The notes under the pieces were generated by a model. The model was not told the origin of the DNA. It made no database searches and saw nothing but the letters and a program-made list of their open reading frames with translations. The position numbers and the translations under genes are program-made. Shown here one piece after another: positions 16,753 through 24,903 of a stretch of DNA of 64,000 bases. Source of the stretch: Halioglobus sp. (GTDB taxonomy: Bacteria; Pseudomonadota; Gammaproteobacteria; Pseudomonadales; Halieaceae); contig JAPKAY010000002.1 in the NCBI GenBank assembly GCA_028825045.1, forward strand, positions 62,001-126,000, read 5' to 3'. Position 1 is the first letter of the stretch. Every line of letters begins with the position of its first letter.

Positions 16753-18531
16753 ATGAAGCGCATTTCTACCGCAACTTTACTGCTACTGATCGTGGCGGGT
16801 TCTGTCAGTGGTGATTCCAGCACCTCGTCTCAGCCCCTACGGGTAGAAACGTCTTCCGGGCCAGTAATCGCCCAAGTGGATACAACAGTCGCATCCTGGC
16901 GAGACATTCCCTATGCGCAAGCCCCCGTTGGCGAATTACGGTGGCGCGCGCCACGGTCAATGGCGGCTCCCCTGAGCCAGATCAGTATGCGCGATAATAT
17001 CGCCTGCCTGCAAATTGCCAGTGACGTGGGTGGCCTGCCCGGTGAAGGCGTGGTCGGATCCGAAGACTGCCTGTATTTGGATATTAAGGCCCCCTCCGAT
17101 ACTACTAAAGTCGATCGCCTGCCAGTGATGTTCTGGATTCACGGTGGCGGCAATACCTCTGGCTACAAGGGTTACTATGATTTCTCTTCCCTGGTGGAGT
17201 CGCAACAAGTCATTGTTGTTACGATCAATTACCGCCTGGGACCGTTCGGCTGGTTTAGTCACCCTATGGTGCAGGGGCAGGCCGAAGGACTGGATCGCAG
17301 TTCAAACTTCGGTACGCTCGATATCATTCAAGCCCTGAAGTGGGTACAAAAAAATATTGGTGCTTTCGGCGGCGATGCGAAGAACGTTACAATCTTTGGT
17401 GAGTCGGCGGGCGGGCACAATGTGTTCGCGCTACTGGCCAGTCCCTTGAGCAAAGGACTGTTTCACCAAGCCATATCGCAGTCGGGTTATCTGGAAACAG
17501 CCTCTGTCGAAGAGGCTATCAATGCCGACAACGCCTATCCACGAATGCGCCGCTCCAGCTCACAGTTATTCACATCAATGAACGATGCCGGCGAGCTCGG
17601 AGAAGTCACGCCGGAATCAATCTATCAGGTTTCTGGTACACAGTTGATGGCGCGTTACCTGGAGCTAGATAGAGAGGGTGATATCCCCCTGACTACCGCT
17701 GATGGAATCGTTATCCCCGAGGGCGGCATGCTGGCCGCGCTGGCGGATAAAAGCGTCGCCAAGCGTGTGCCGGTTATAGCAGGCGCCAACCGGGACGAGG
17801 TTACGTTATGGCTTAGTAGGCATCGTTATTTTGTTGACGCTAACTACCCATTTACCCGCTTGTTTCCCCCACGTCTGCGAATCAAGGACCCGGATCTTTA
17901 CGCGTTCTGGACACGCATACGCTCCGAGGCCTGGAAACTACGCGGGGTTGACGAACCCCTCGCTGCTATGGAGGCCGCCGGATATAAAGATCTCTACGCA
18001 TACAGCTTCGACTGGGATGATCAGGAAGAGTCATTTTTTGCAGACTTCCCGAAACTTATTGGCGCCGCACACGGCATTGATATCGCCTTCGTAACAGGCT
18101 CATTTACCTATGGCCCGATATCAGGCTATGTCTATCCCGAAGGCGAGTCTCGAGAGCAAATGCGTGAATTGATGATGTCCGCGTGGGCCGAATTTGCCAG
18201 AACCGGGACACCTGAGCTACCGATAGACTGGCCCACCTTCTCTGTGGCAGATCGCAACTTCGTTCATCTGGATGTTGGCGATGCACTGCGCGTATCCCAG
18301 GACAGTGCGACGATGACAAGCTTACTCGCAGAGGCCAGGCGTTCGGAACTGGTAGCTGACACAGAACTTTGCCTGCTTGTGTGGGACACACTGACCAAGG
18401 TAGGTGAGCCCGACTATGCTACATACGAGACGTGGGAACAGGGTCTTTGCGCCACGGTAGATGCCGACGCGGAGCAGGCGGCCATTAATGCCGCGATAAT
18501 CGCCGAATATGGGTCGACGAGTGTGCTCTGA
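16753..18531 (+). CDS. Exported type-B carboxylesterase
   Basis: A 592-residue secreted serine esterase. The ATG at 16753 has AGGAG at 6-base spacing and starts a Sec signal peptide (MKRISTATLLLLIVAGSVSG); the GTG at 16732 is less likely. Seen: EDCLYLDI near 98, oxyanion HGGGNTSGY near 131, nucleophile GESAGG with Ser218, the acid residue in ANRDEVT near 343, and the catalytic His in AAHGIDIAF near 440. Spacing matches the para-nitrobenzyl esterase/cholinesterase family. Faces a convergent DUF2058 gene. Substrate unknown; periplasmic or outer-envelope action is inferred from the signal peptide. Confidence 0.9.
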   Translation: MKRISTATLLLLIVAGSVSGDSSTSSQPLRVETSSGPVIAQVDTTVASWRDIPYAQAPVGELRWRAPRSMAAPLSQISMRDNIACLQIASDVGGLPGEGVVGSEDCLYLDIKAPSDTTKVDRLPVMFWIHGGGNTSGYKGYYDFSSLVESQQVIVVTINYRLGPFGWFSHPMVQGQAEGLDRSSNFGTLDIIQALKWVQKNIGAFGGDAKNVTIFGESAGGHNVFALLASPLSKGLFHQAISQSGYLETASVEEAINADNAYPRMRRSSSQLFTSMNDAGELGEVTPESIYQVSGTQLMARYLELDREGDIPLTTADGIVIPEGGMLAALADKSVAKRVPVIAGANRDEVTLWLSRHRYFVDANYPFTRLFPPRLRIKDPDLYAFWTRIRSEAWKLRGVDEPLAAMEAAGYKDLYAYSFDWDDQEESFFADFPKLIGAAHGIDIAFVTGSFTYGPISGYVYPEGESREQMRELMMSAWAEFARTGTPELPIDWPTFSVADRNFVHLDVGDALRVSQDSATMTSLLAEARRSELVADTELCLLVWDTLTKVGEPDYATYETWEQGLCATVDADAEQAAINAAIIAEYGSTSVL

Positions 18532-18550
18532 TCACAGACCGAAAACTAAA

Positions 18551-19099
18551 CTACCAATTCAGGTCGTCCGGCACTTCATAATCCTTGTACCAGTCCTGCT
18601 CTTCCTGCGTTAATGCAACATTCGGATTTTCTACACTGGCAATAACGCGTGCCGGGTCGCGTTCAGAAATTTTGTCCGCCACTTTCCGGGGAACTATCTC
18701 GTATTGATCGCCTTGCTTGACGATAGACAGAACGCCAGCCGATAGCTGCTTCTGTTCCAATGCAGTGACGTACAGCTTTTTTACTTTCTTGCCGTCAGAG
18801 AAGTTAAAACCTATATCACCCTGCCCTCTTACTAACTTGTGGTTCTCTATCAGTTGCTTAATCTGCGCGTTAATCGCCTTGCGCTGAGCTTTGCTGTTCA
18901 GGGCCTGATTTAACTCCCTGTCACGCTGGACTTTTTTCGCCAGCACTTGCCTGGCCGCCTCCTTGTTCTCATCAACTAAGTCCCTGCCAGTACCCCTGGC
19001 CAGTTTAGCTGCCTTGCGCTTTTCTTTGGCCAACTTTTTGGCCTTGTCGGCATTGGCCAAGCCCGACTTAAGCAATTGTTCCTGTAGTGAGTCCGCCAT
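18551..19099 (-). CDS. DUF2058 family protein (YaiL-like)
   Basis: A 182-residue soluble, very basic and helical N-terminal region (DSLQEQLLKSGLANADKAKKLAKEKRK pattern) followed by a compact C-terminal part with GDIGFNFSDGKKVKKLYVT near residues 92-110. This is the standard layout of the DUF2058/YaiL family, widespread in Gammaproteobacteria and without an assigned function. The highly charged N-terminus suggests nucleic-acid contact, which is inference. It overlaps nothing and converges on the carboxylesterase with a 19-base gap. Confidence 0.88.
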   Translation of the reverse strand: MADSLQEQLLKSGLANADKAKKLAKEKRKAAKLARGTGRDLVDENKEAARQVLAKKVQRDRELNQALNSKAQRKAINAQIKQLIENHKLVRGQGDIGFNFSDGKKVKKLYVTALEQKQLSAGVLSIVKQGDQYEIVPRKVADKISERDPARVIASVENPNVALTQEEQDWYKDYEVPDDLNW

Positions 19100-19234
19100 G
19101 GTTGAAGCCCATTAATACTAGATATTAAGAGAATATCACTGTTCGCTCTGCTACGAGGTCCACTTGCTGTGAGTCAAAGCCAAAGATTTTCTTGCTGCGG
19201 TTAAGCCACACTGGCGCCAGGGAAGCAATCGGGG

Positions 19235-19477
19235 TTACAGTCCTAAAAGCTCCCTCGTGGAACAGGTATCAAGCTTTTCACCGTACGCATTGTTGATAGT
19301 GCTATCGTAACGCATACCACATCCGTCACAGCTCGCACCGACAATCTGATACCCCACTTCATCGCTATCATCCTCTTCATACTCAAGGGGCATATCGCCG
19401 CCACACTCCTCGCAGGGCCATGTTGCGCCACGCAGAATTTCCGCGGCTTTTGCCTTTAATTCCATTTCATGGGACAT
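19235..19477 (-). CDS. Small zinc-ribbon-like protein
   Basis: An 80-residue protein with two CxxC pairs (CEEC near residues 22-25 and CDGC near 50-53) bracketing an acidic stretch (YEEDDSDEVGY). This is a treble or ribbon-type zinc site. A strong GGGAGG ribosome site precedes the ATG, supporting that it is a real gene. No specific family is recognised; a regulatory or scaffold role is possible. It is upstream of the DUF2058 gene in the same direction with 135 bases between. Confidence 0.75.
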   Translation of the reverse strand: MSHEMELKAKAAEILRGATWPCEECGGDMPLEYEEDDSDEVGYQIVGASCDGCGMRYDSTINNAYGEKLDTCSTRELLGL

Positions 19478-19641
19478 AACTTGCGCCTCCCTTAAGGCCG
19501 GTCACTATCGCAATTCTATTTCTCGGGCATTTTTTTAAACTACTGCAGGTTGACCCGGTTTTTCTGTAGATTTTAGTCGTATAGTACCTCCCTATTTTGC
19601 TGTGGCATACTGTGAAAACCTATAAAACAGAGAATCAATCG

Positions 19642-20121
19642 ATGTACATTATAAAGGTTGAGCGTGAACTCAAAGTCCCGATCGAAAAACTCTGGGCTCT
19701 AGTTTCGGACTTCTCCAACCTATCCTGGTATTCGCCCGCAGAGAAAATCGAAAAGCTTGGCAGCGGCATCGGCGAAATCAGGCGCATCACCATGCCCGGT
19801 ATCCCAACCGCTATTGAGGAGCGGCTTCTGGAACTAGACCCACTGCAACACCGCCTTGTTTACACGGTATTGGAAAACGAAATCAATATTATGCAGGACT
19901 ATACCGTGGAGGCGAGCCTACGATCTGCCAGTGACGCGTCTACTGTAGCTCTATGGCATGGTCAATTTAGTGGTGTCGCCGGTGATCTGGAACCACAAAT
20001 AATGATCGACATAATGACTGAAACCTATGTCAGCATGCTGATGGAGATGGAAGGGGCTGTCCAAAAAATCGGACGAGCGGAATGTGGCGAAGGGCGTGAT
20101 GAGCTTACATCAGATGGCTGA
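19642..20121 (+). CDS. SRPBCC-family lipid/polyketide-binding-fold protein
   Basis: A 159-residue START/Bet v1-like domain from ATG 19642; a TTG start at 19597 would add 15 residues with no conserved feature. Seen: VERELKVPIEKLWALVSDFSN at the N-terminus (typical helix-grip start), IGEIRRITMPG and the terminal helix MTETYVSMLMEME. Similar proteins bind hydrophobic ligands or act as cyclases or regulators. It precedes the thioredoxin-fusion/UGSC pair by 46 bases and may be co-transcribed, so a role alongside the redox pair is possible but only by position. Confidence 0.8.
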   Translation: MYIIKVERELKVPIEKLWALVSDFSNLSWYSPAEKIEKLGSGIGEIRRITMPGIPTAIEERLLELDPLQHRLVYTVLENEINIMQDYTVEASLRSASDASTVALWHGQFSGVAGDLEPQIMIDIMTETYVSMLMEMEGAVQKIGRAECGEGRDELTSDG

Positions 20122-20167
20122 ACCAATACTCAACACCTGAATATGACAATACTCTATACTGGGAACC

Positions 20168-21607
20168 ATGAGCACATCAGAGCCAGATTTCATCGTCGTC
20201 GTTAAAAAGGACTGCCCTACCTGCATGCTGGTGGAGCCCGTTATTGCCGAGTTACAGGCAACGGGCCAGTCGATACATATCTGGAGCCAGGATGATCCGG
20301 GCTTCCCCGCTTCAGCGGACAATGTTGGCGATGACCGCGACCTGCAACAGTCCTGGCAGCTCAACATAGAAACTGTGCCGACGGTGATTCGCATGGATAA
20401 CGACGCCGAGTCTGAGCGCACTGTCGGATGGGACCGTGCAGAATGGCTGCGGTTGTTCGACGTTCCGAGTTTGGGCGCGAGTCTTCCCGACTTTCGGCCC
20501 GGCTGCGGCTCGATGAGTGTCGCACCGGGCATGCCTGAAAAGCTGGCGCTCAAATACGGCGATATCGCGCTGCAGTCCCGGCGCATAGACATCGGTGAAA
20601 TGGAAGACCCGATTGAATCCTGCTTCGAACGTGGCTGGAGTGATGGCTTGCCTGTTGTTCCTCCTACCGAAATTCGTGTTGTGCGCATGCTGGCAGGCAC
20701 CAGCCGCGATCCTGCCGAGGTACTGGGTTCGGTGCCGCCAGACCTCCAACCCTGTACCGTTGAAAAGGTGGCCATTAACGCTGTTATGGCTGGGTGCAAA
20801 CCCGAATATCTACCAGTGGTGATCGCCGCGGTTGAAGCCTGCCTCATCGATGAGTTTTGTATGCATGGCCTTTTAGCTACTACCTGGTTTTCTGGGCCCA
20901 TGGTGATCGTCAACGGCCCCATTGCAAAAGCCATCGGCATGAACAGCGGCGCGAACGCACTCGGGCAGGGCAATCGTGCCAACGCCACCATCGGGAGGGC
21001 GTTGCAGCTGGTTATACGCAACGTAGGCGGGGGCAAACCAGGCGGTGTGGACCGTTCTACCCTGGGCAACCCCGGCAAATACACTTTCTGTTTTGCTGAA
21101 GATGAAGATCACTCATGCTGGGAGTCGCTGGCAGTACAGCGCGGATTCAGCAGCGGGCAGTCAACAGTTACATTATTTGCCGCAGACGGTGTGCAGGGTA
21201 TCGCCGATCAGAAATCGCGGGACCCGGAATCCTTGTGCCGCTCACTGGCGGCGAGCCTACTCTCCGTGGGGCACCGCAAGTTCGCTATGCTAAGTGATGC
21301 CTTCATCATTCTTTCGCCCGAACACCAAAGAATTTTTGCGAACGCCAACTGGAGTAAACAGCAGGTACTGGATACACTGACAGAATTCACCACTCGTGAT
21401 GGCAGTGAATTGGTAAATGGTGTCGACGGAATTGCCGAGGGTATGCCGGAATTCCTGAAAGATATGGAACTGTCAAAATTCAAGCCCGGTGGCCTTAATA
21501 TTGTGCGCGCCGGTGGCACTGCAGGCCTATTCTCCGCCATTGTTGGTGGCTGGCTGGCCAGCGGTGAATTTGGCAGTTCACCTGTAAGCAAGGAGATCGC
21601 GTTATGA
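20168..21607 (+). CDS. Thioredoxin-domain fusion protein, partner of UGSC selenoprotein
   Basis: 479 residues. Residues 1 to about 95 form a thioredoxin-like domain with active-site CPTC (Cys16, Cys19) and a cis-Pro segment TVPTVI (Pro71). The remainder (about 140-479) is a large domain I do not recognise. It opens with FERGWSDGLPVVPPTE and contains VAINAVMAGCKPEYLPVV near 200, GMNSGANALGQGNRANATIGR near 260 and a Cys pair around 315-320. The stop TGA (21605-21607) overlaps the ATG of the UGSC gene (21604), so the two are translationally coupled. The likely job is reduction of, or electron exchange with, the Sec protein. No signal peptide: cytoplasmic. Confidence 0.75.
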   Translation: MSTSEPDFIVVVKKDCPTCMLVEPVIAELQATGQSIHIWSQDDPGFPASADNVGDDRDLQQSWQLNIETVPTVIRMDNDAESERTVGWDRAEWLRLFDVPSLGASLPDFRPGCGSMSVAPGMPEKLALKYGDIALQSRRIDIGEMEDPIESCFERGWSDGLPVVPPTEIRVVRMLAGTSRDPAEVLGSVPPDLQPCTVEKVAINAVMAGCKPEYLPVVIAAVEACLIDEFCMHGLLATTWFSGPMVIVNGPIAKAIGMNSGANALGQGNRANATIGRALQLVIRNVGGGKPGGVDRSTLGNPGKYTFCFAEDEDHSCWESLAVQRGFSSGQSTVTLFAADGVQGIADQKSRDPESLCRSLAASLLSVGHRKFAMLSDAFIILSPEHQRIFANANWSKQQVLDTLTEFTTRDGSELVNGVDGIAEGMPEFLKDMELSKFKPGGLNIVRAGGTAGLFSAIVGGWLASGEFGSSPVSKEIAL

Positions 21608-22125
21608 CAGAAGTGTTCCTGGATCCAACAGCAGAACTGAGTCCTACTGTAAAGCCGCTACTGCCACGTTTGAGCAGCCTCGAGGGTAAAACCCTTGGCT
21701 TACTGGATATCAACAAACCGCGTGGAAATGTACTTCTGGACCGCCTCGAAGTGCTTTTCAACTCACGCGGTGTCAAAACAAGACGCTACAAGAAACCCAC
21801 AATGACGAGAGTTGCCCCGGTTGCGGTCAAACAGCAAATCGCCCTGGAGTGCCACGCGGTAATTGAAGCGCTAGCCGACTGAGGCTCCTGCACGTCGTGC
21901 AGTTTGCATGACATCATGGATCTGGAAAGCCGCGGTATACCGGGCGGCTACATCCTGTCTGAAGAGTTTCGGGAAGCCGATCTGGCGCAAGCGAAAGCTC
22001 TGGGCTTTGCCGCAATGAAGGTGTTTGTACAGCATCCCATCCAGGATCGCACCGATGAAGAAATGGCTGTGATTGCAGATCTGGCCTTTGAGCAGGTGAT
22101 GGCGATGGTGGTTGAGGTGAACTAG
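21604..22125 (+). CDS. UGSC-family selenoprotein (TGA 21880-21882 read as selenocysteine)
   Basis: The frame from ATG 21604 meets TGA at 21880-21882 and then stays open, in the same frame, to TAG at 22123-22125. Reading TGA as Sec gives 173 residues with ALAD-U-GSCTSCSLHD around residue 93: Sec93, Cys96 and Cys99. This is the motif of the UGSC proteins, described as a selenoprotein family from marine metagenomes (recalled, not searched). Both halves are protein-like: KPTMTRVAPV before the TGA, and LESRGIPGGY, QAKALGF and QHPIQDRTDEE after it. A perfect hairpin lies right after the TGA. Ordinary gene callers would split this into a 92-residue ORF and a second piece. Function unknown; likely a redox enzyme or peroxidase-like reductant fed by the thioredoxin-fusion gene. 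selA/selB/selC/selD must be elsewhere. Confidence 0.88.
21880..21902 (+). promoter_or_regulatory. Sec codon with candidate bacterial SECIS hairpin
   Basis: TGA (21880-21882) is followed after five bases by CTGCAC-GTC-GTGCAG (21888-21902), a perfect 6-bp stem with GTC loop. Bacterial SECIS elements have a GU in a small apical loop, as in E. coli fdhF, whose UGCA/UGCA upper stem is similar. Here the loop begins 12 bases after the TGA, shorter than the usual spacing. Confidence 0.65.
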
Positions 22126-22323
22126 AAGTGCCACTCGCCGAAAGCGAACTTATTACTCAGCGGCTCCGAAAAAAATGACACCGCACTGCGCAATAAACGA
22201 ATAGCTCGCTATGCGCATTGGAGACATGACTCATTGCATATCTCCACATCAACGACGTAGCTTGGCGCTAGCAAACATTCAATGGCCACTTTAATAAACC
22301 CTGTTCAGTTAATCTATCCGTTG

Positions 22324-23226
22324 TTACTTGGTCTCCGAACGCACCTGTGACCAGTGATTGTCTATGAGCGCAATTACTTTCTCACGCTGCTCTGCAGTCA
22401 ACTTATTTTTATTGGCCACCAATAGTCCCTGCACACAAATCGTTTGCACTGAGCCTGCACCTTCAACCGCACCGGGCGCTACTTTCATACTGTGGTAAAT
22501 GGCTTCTCCACTGGCGGTTTTCCGAGTAAAGCGCTCATCCCTGATCTCCACAAAGCGAAATCGATCCGGGTTGGCAATAACCATATCGATTTCCGGTGAA
22601 TGCGCATCGGGCGCGTGAACAACCATTACGGCGCGTTTGATATTAGTTAGCGGGTGCGCAAATCCGTTCATCATATCGACGGCATTACCATAATTCACGG
22701 TGATATCCCCAAGCCCCGGGGCCAGGCTGGCCATGTAGTCAAATGTCACTCTAATGCCGCTGTTCGGGCTCTTAATACCCAATTGCATCCGACTCGCCTT
22801 TTGCATGTCTTCAACGGTATCAATATCGCCTTTACTGTCGGCAATGATGAAAACACATTCTCGACCGATATTTTCCAGTGTTTCAATTGCCGGAACTGCG
22901 CCGGGCTTGCTGTCGAGGTAATACTGCAAGGCATCCTGCTGTACAAAAGCGAGGCTGACCGGGCTGCCTTCCTTCATAAGCTCCCTCAGGTTAGCGAGCG
23001 AACCAATGCTGGCTTGGTTTTGTACCGTCAGACCCATACCGCCGGCCACTGTCTGCAGGCGACTACCCGCGCCCCAATATCCGCCGCCTTCAACGCCGGA
23101 GCTAATAACAATATCGGCCAAGACGGGTGCTGTGTCTTGCTGAGAAACTGCGAGATTAGTGACGGAACCCAACAGGTAAACCACCAGCACCTTGCTTAAG
23201 AATCGATTCATAGATTTATTCGTCAT
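22324..23226 (-). CDS. TAXI-family TRAP transporter solute-binding protein (orphan)
   Basis: A 300-residue periplasmic binding protein with Sec signal peptide (cleavage after about AVSQ, residue 29). Seen: GVEGGGYWGAGSRL near 45-58 (the family's glycine-rich ligand-loop start), NLRELMKEGSPVSLAFVQQDAL near 80-100 and DMQKASRMQLGIKSPNSGIRVTFDYM near 145-170. These mark the TAXI (TRAP-associated extracytoplasmic immunogenic) class. No membrane subunit (DctM/DctQ type) is adjacent, so it is an orphan here. The next gene upstream is the MpaB-family oxygenase. Ligand unknown. An alternative start is the second Met (23211). Confidence 0.82.
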   Translation of the reverse strand: MTNKSMNRFLSKVLVVYLLGSVTNLAVSQQDTAPVLADIVISSGVEGGGYWGAGSRLQTVAGGMGLTVQNQASIGSLANLRELMKEGSPVSLAFVQQDALQYYLDSKPGAVPAIETLENIGRECVFIIADSKGDIDTVEDMQKASRMQLGIKSPNSGIRVTFDYMASLAPGLGDITVNYGNAVDMMNGFAHPLTNIKRAVMVVHAPDAHSPEIDMVIANPDRFRFVEIRDERFTRKTASGEAIYHSMKVAPGAVEGAGSVQTICVQGLLVANKNKLTAEQREKVIALIDNHWSQVRSETK

Positions 23227-23338
23227 AGGGGAGGAAAAGATACCGTATCAGGCGGACTGTAGGGGGGCAAAGACTATGCGCGCAGAGAGATATTTTTCAA
23301 TTTATATTCATATATATCAACATTTTATAGTCTTCTAC

Positions 23339-24667
23339 CTATTCCGCTGGAGCCAGTTTGTATTGATTGGCATCAGTGATGAAATCAGCGTGGCCGTAGC
23401 TATCCAAAAGCCCCGCAAGCTTATTGACCAGCTGCCTGTCCACTACGTCGCGCAACACCGGGATACGCATCCCGAGTTTGTAAAAATTGGTATTGGCCAG
23501 AACGACGACTATCGCTACCGCCGCGGCCAGCTTGTCCTCCAAGCGATAGCTGATACCTAACTTTTCGGCACGCGCCGGCTTTCCGTCACAGAAATTCTGG
23601 ATGAGAAAATATTTGGAAAATCCGCGCTCCATCCACCGATGAATTCGACCGGTTATAGACGGATCATCAAACAGTTTCGCGTCCATGGTGCCGCGTATCA
23701 ATACGCCACAAGTATCGTCATCAAATTCTTCTTTCAACGACAGCGTACGGGCCATCATCAGGTCGACAATTTCCTGTGGTGTCTCTCCCAGTAAATCCTG
23801 CGGTAGCCCCAGCAAAAAACAACGATAGCGCGCCATTTCCACCCGCTCCCTTTCGGCCTGAGTAAAACTTGTGCGGCCCTTAGCCAGTAGCTTGAATGAC
23901 AGTAAAAAGATGCCAATTAGTCCTGCAGGCATTTGGTCCACCTGGGGAATGGGGATGCCGTAAGTAGCGACATCCCATTTACCAGTGCGCATGATGTTGT
24001 AACGGACCATGGAATGCATGAGGCGCACCTTGGCCGCCGCCCTAAAACCACTACCAAATCGTTTCAGTGCACCCGGCATGGCGGTTGCCGTAAAGAAACT
24101 GGCTGTTTCAAATACGCGTTTGGCTGATTTTGAATCGGAAAGTGTGCCGGTCATGGTCATCGGTAGAGCCGTGTACTTGTTCATAAAGGTCGCAATAAAC
24201 GCCCCACGAATCACAAAGGGCGAAATTGTGACCAGGGGGATACGTTCCTGTCGGGCCCCTTTTTCAACCATATTCATATCGACCCAATCTGGTGTTGCCT
24301 CCATTGAGCGAATAAAAGTCACTAATTCCTTTGGTGCATCCGGAACCGCCTCAACGCCCTTCTCGCAAGCATCATCAAGCATGGTGACAAGCGTGCGAAA
24401 ACCATACTCAGGAATCAGGGCGGCATAGGCATCGGCCACGCGGTCGCCTGTCATCGTATAGTTGCGGATTTTTTCGACCCTCGCCGGATCAGACAGCGCA
24501 CTTTCTGCATAGCGCTTATACCGCGGCGGTAAACTATTGCCGACATCGGCATCGTTGACATAACGCTCCGGCAGAATTGAGAAATCAACGTCGCCATAAA
24601 TGGCTGCTATAGACTCTTTCTGGTCCAGAACGCTATCGGCGTAAATCGCTTTTCCCTGCTGGGTCAT
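23339..24667 (-). CDS. MpaB-family (DUF2236) haem oxygenase-like protein
   Basis: A 442-residue all-helical protein of the MpaB/rubber-oxygenase (Lcp) type, DUF2236. Seen: the KVRLMHSMVRYN segment near residues 207-218, which carries the family's conserved R and H (haem-contact region in Lcp), followed by YGIPIPQVDQ and FLLSFKLLAKGR. Upstream is RGAFIATFMNKYTALPM. Characterised relatives oxidatively cleave isoprenoid double bonds; here the substrate is unknown. No signal peptide is apparent. It is divergent from the Tat-exported aminotransferase gene and upstream of the TAXI binding protein. Confidence 0.8.
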   Translation of the reverse strand: MTQQGKAIYADSVLDQKESIAAIYGDVDFSILPERYVNDADVGNSLPPRYKRYAESALSDPARVEKIRNYTMTGDRVADAYAALIPEYGFRTLVTMLDDACEKGVEAVPDAPKELVTFIRSMEATPDWVDMNMVEKGARQERIPLVTISPFVIRGAFIATFMNKYTALPMTMTGTLSDSKSAKRVFETASFFTATAMPGALKRFGSGFRAAAKVRLMHSMVRYNIMRTGKWDVATYGIPIPQVDQMPAGLIGIFLLSFKLLAKGRTSFTQAERERVEMARYRCFLLGLPQDLLGETPQEIVDLMMARTLSLKEEFDDDTCGVLIRGTMDAKLFDDPSITGRIHRWMERGFSKYFLIQNFCDGKPARAEKLGISYRLEDKLAAAVAIVVVLANTNFYKLGMRIPVLRDVVDRQLVNKLAGLLDSYGHADFITDANQYKLAPAE

Positions 24668-24903
24668 AGGCCTGAGCTCACTAGTTCAATGAATGTCACC
24701 TGACAAAATATGTCATTTGGTGGATTTGTCAATAAACAAAGTAAGCCAGGGTGCGGTCGATTGACCAATGCCAGAGTTTAACCCAGAGATCACTTTTCAA
24801 GAAGCGCCTGTCCTGGAAGACTATCTGCCTCTATTCTACCGAGCTTGACACCCTGAGGAAGCGCTACAAACTGCTATACTCGAATCATCTAAAGGGTCGA
24901 ATT

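Noticed and set aside
21880..21882. TGA as an ordinary stop, ending a 92-residue protein
   Set aside because: The same frame continues with the exact UGSC family motif and 80 further protein-like residues, and a SECIS-like hairpin follows.
22654..23199. 181-residue open frame opposite the TAXI binding protein
   Set aside because: Shadow of a gene with clear family motifs on the other strand.
24845..24880. TTGACA and TATACT as promoter of the aminotransferase gene
   Set aside because: The spacer is 24 bases, too long for a sigma70 promoter.
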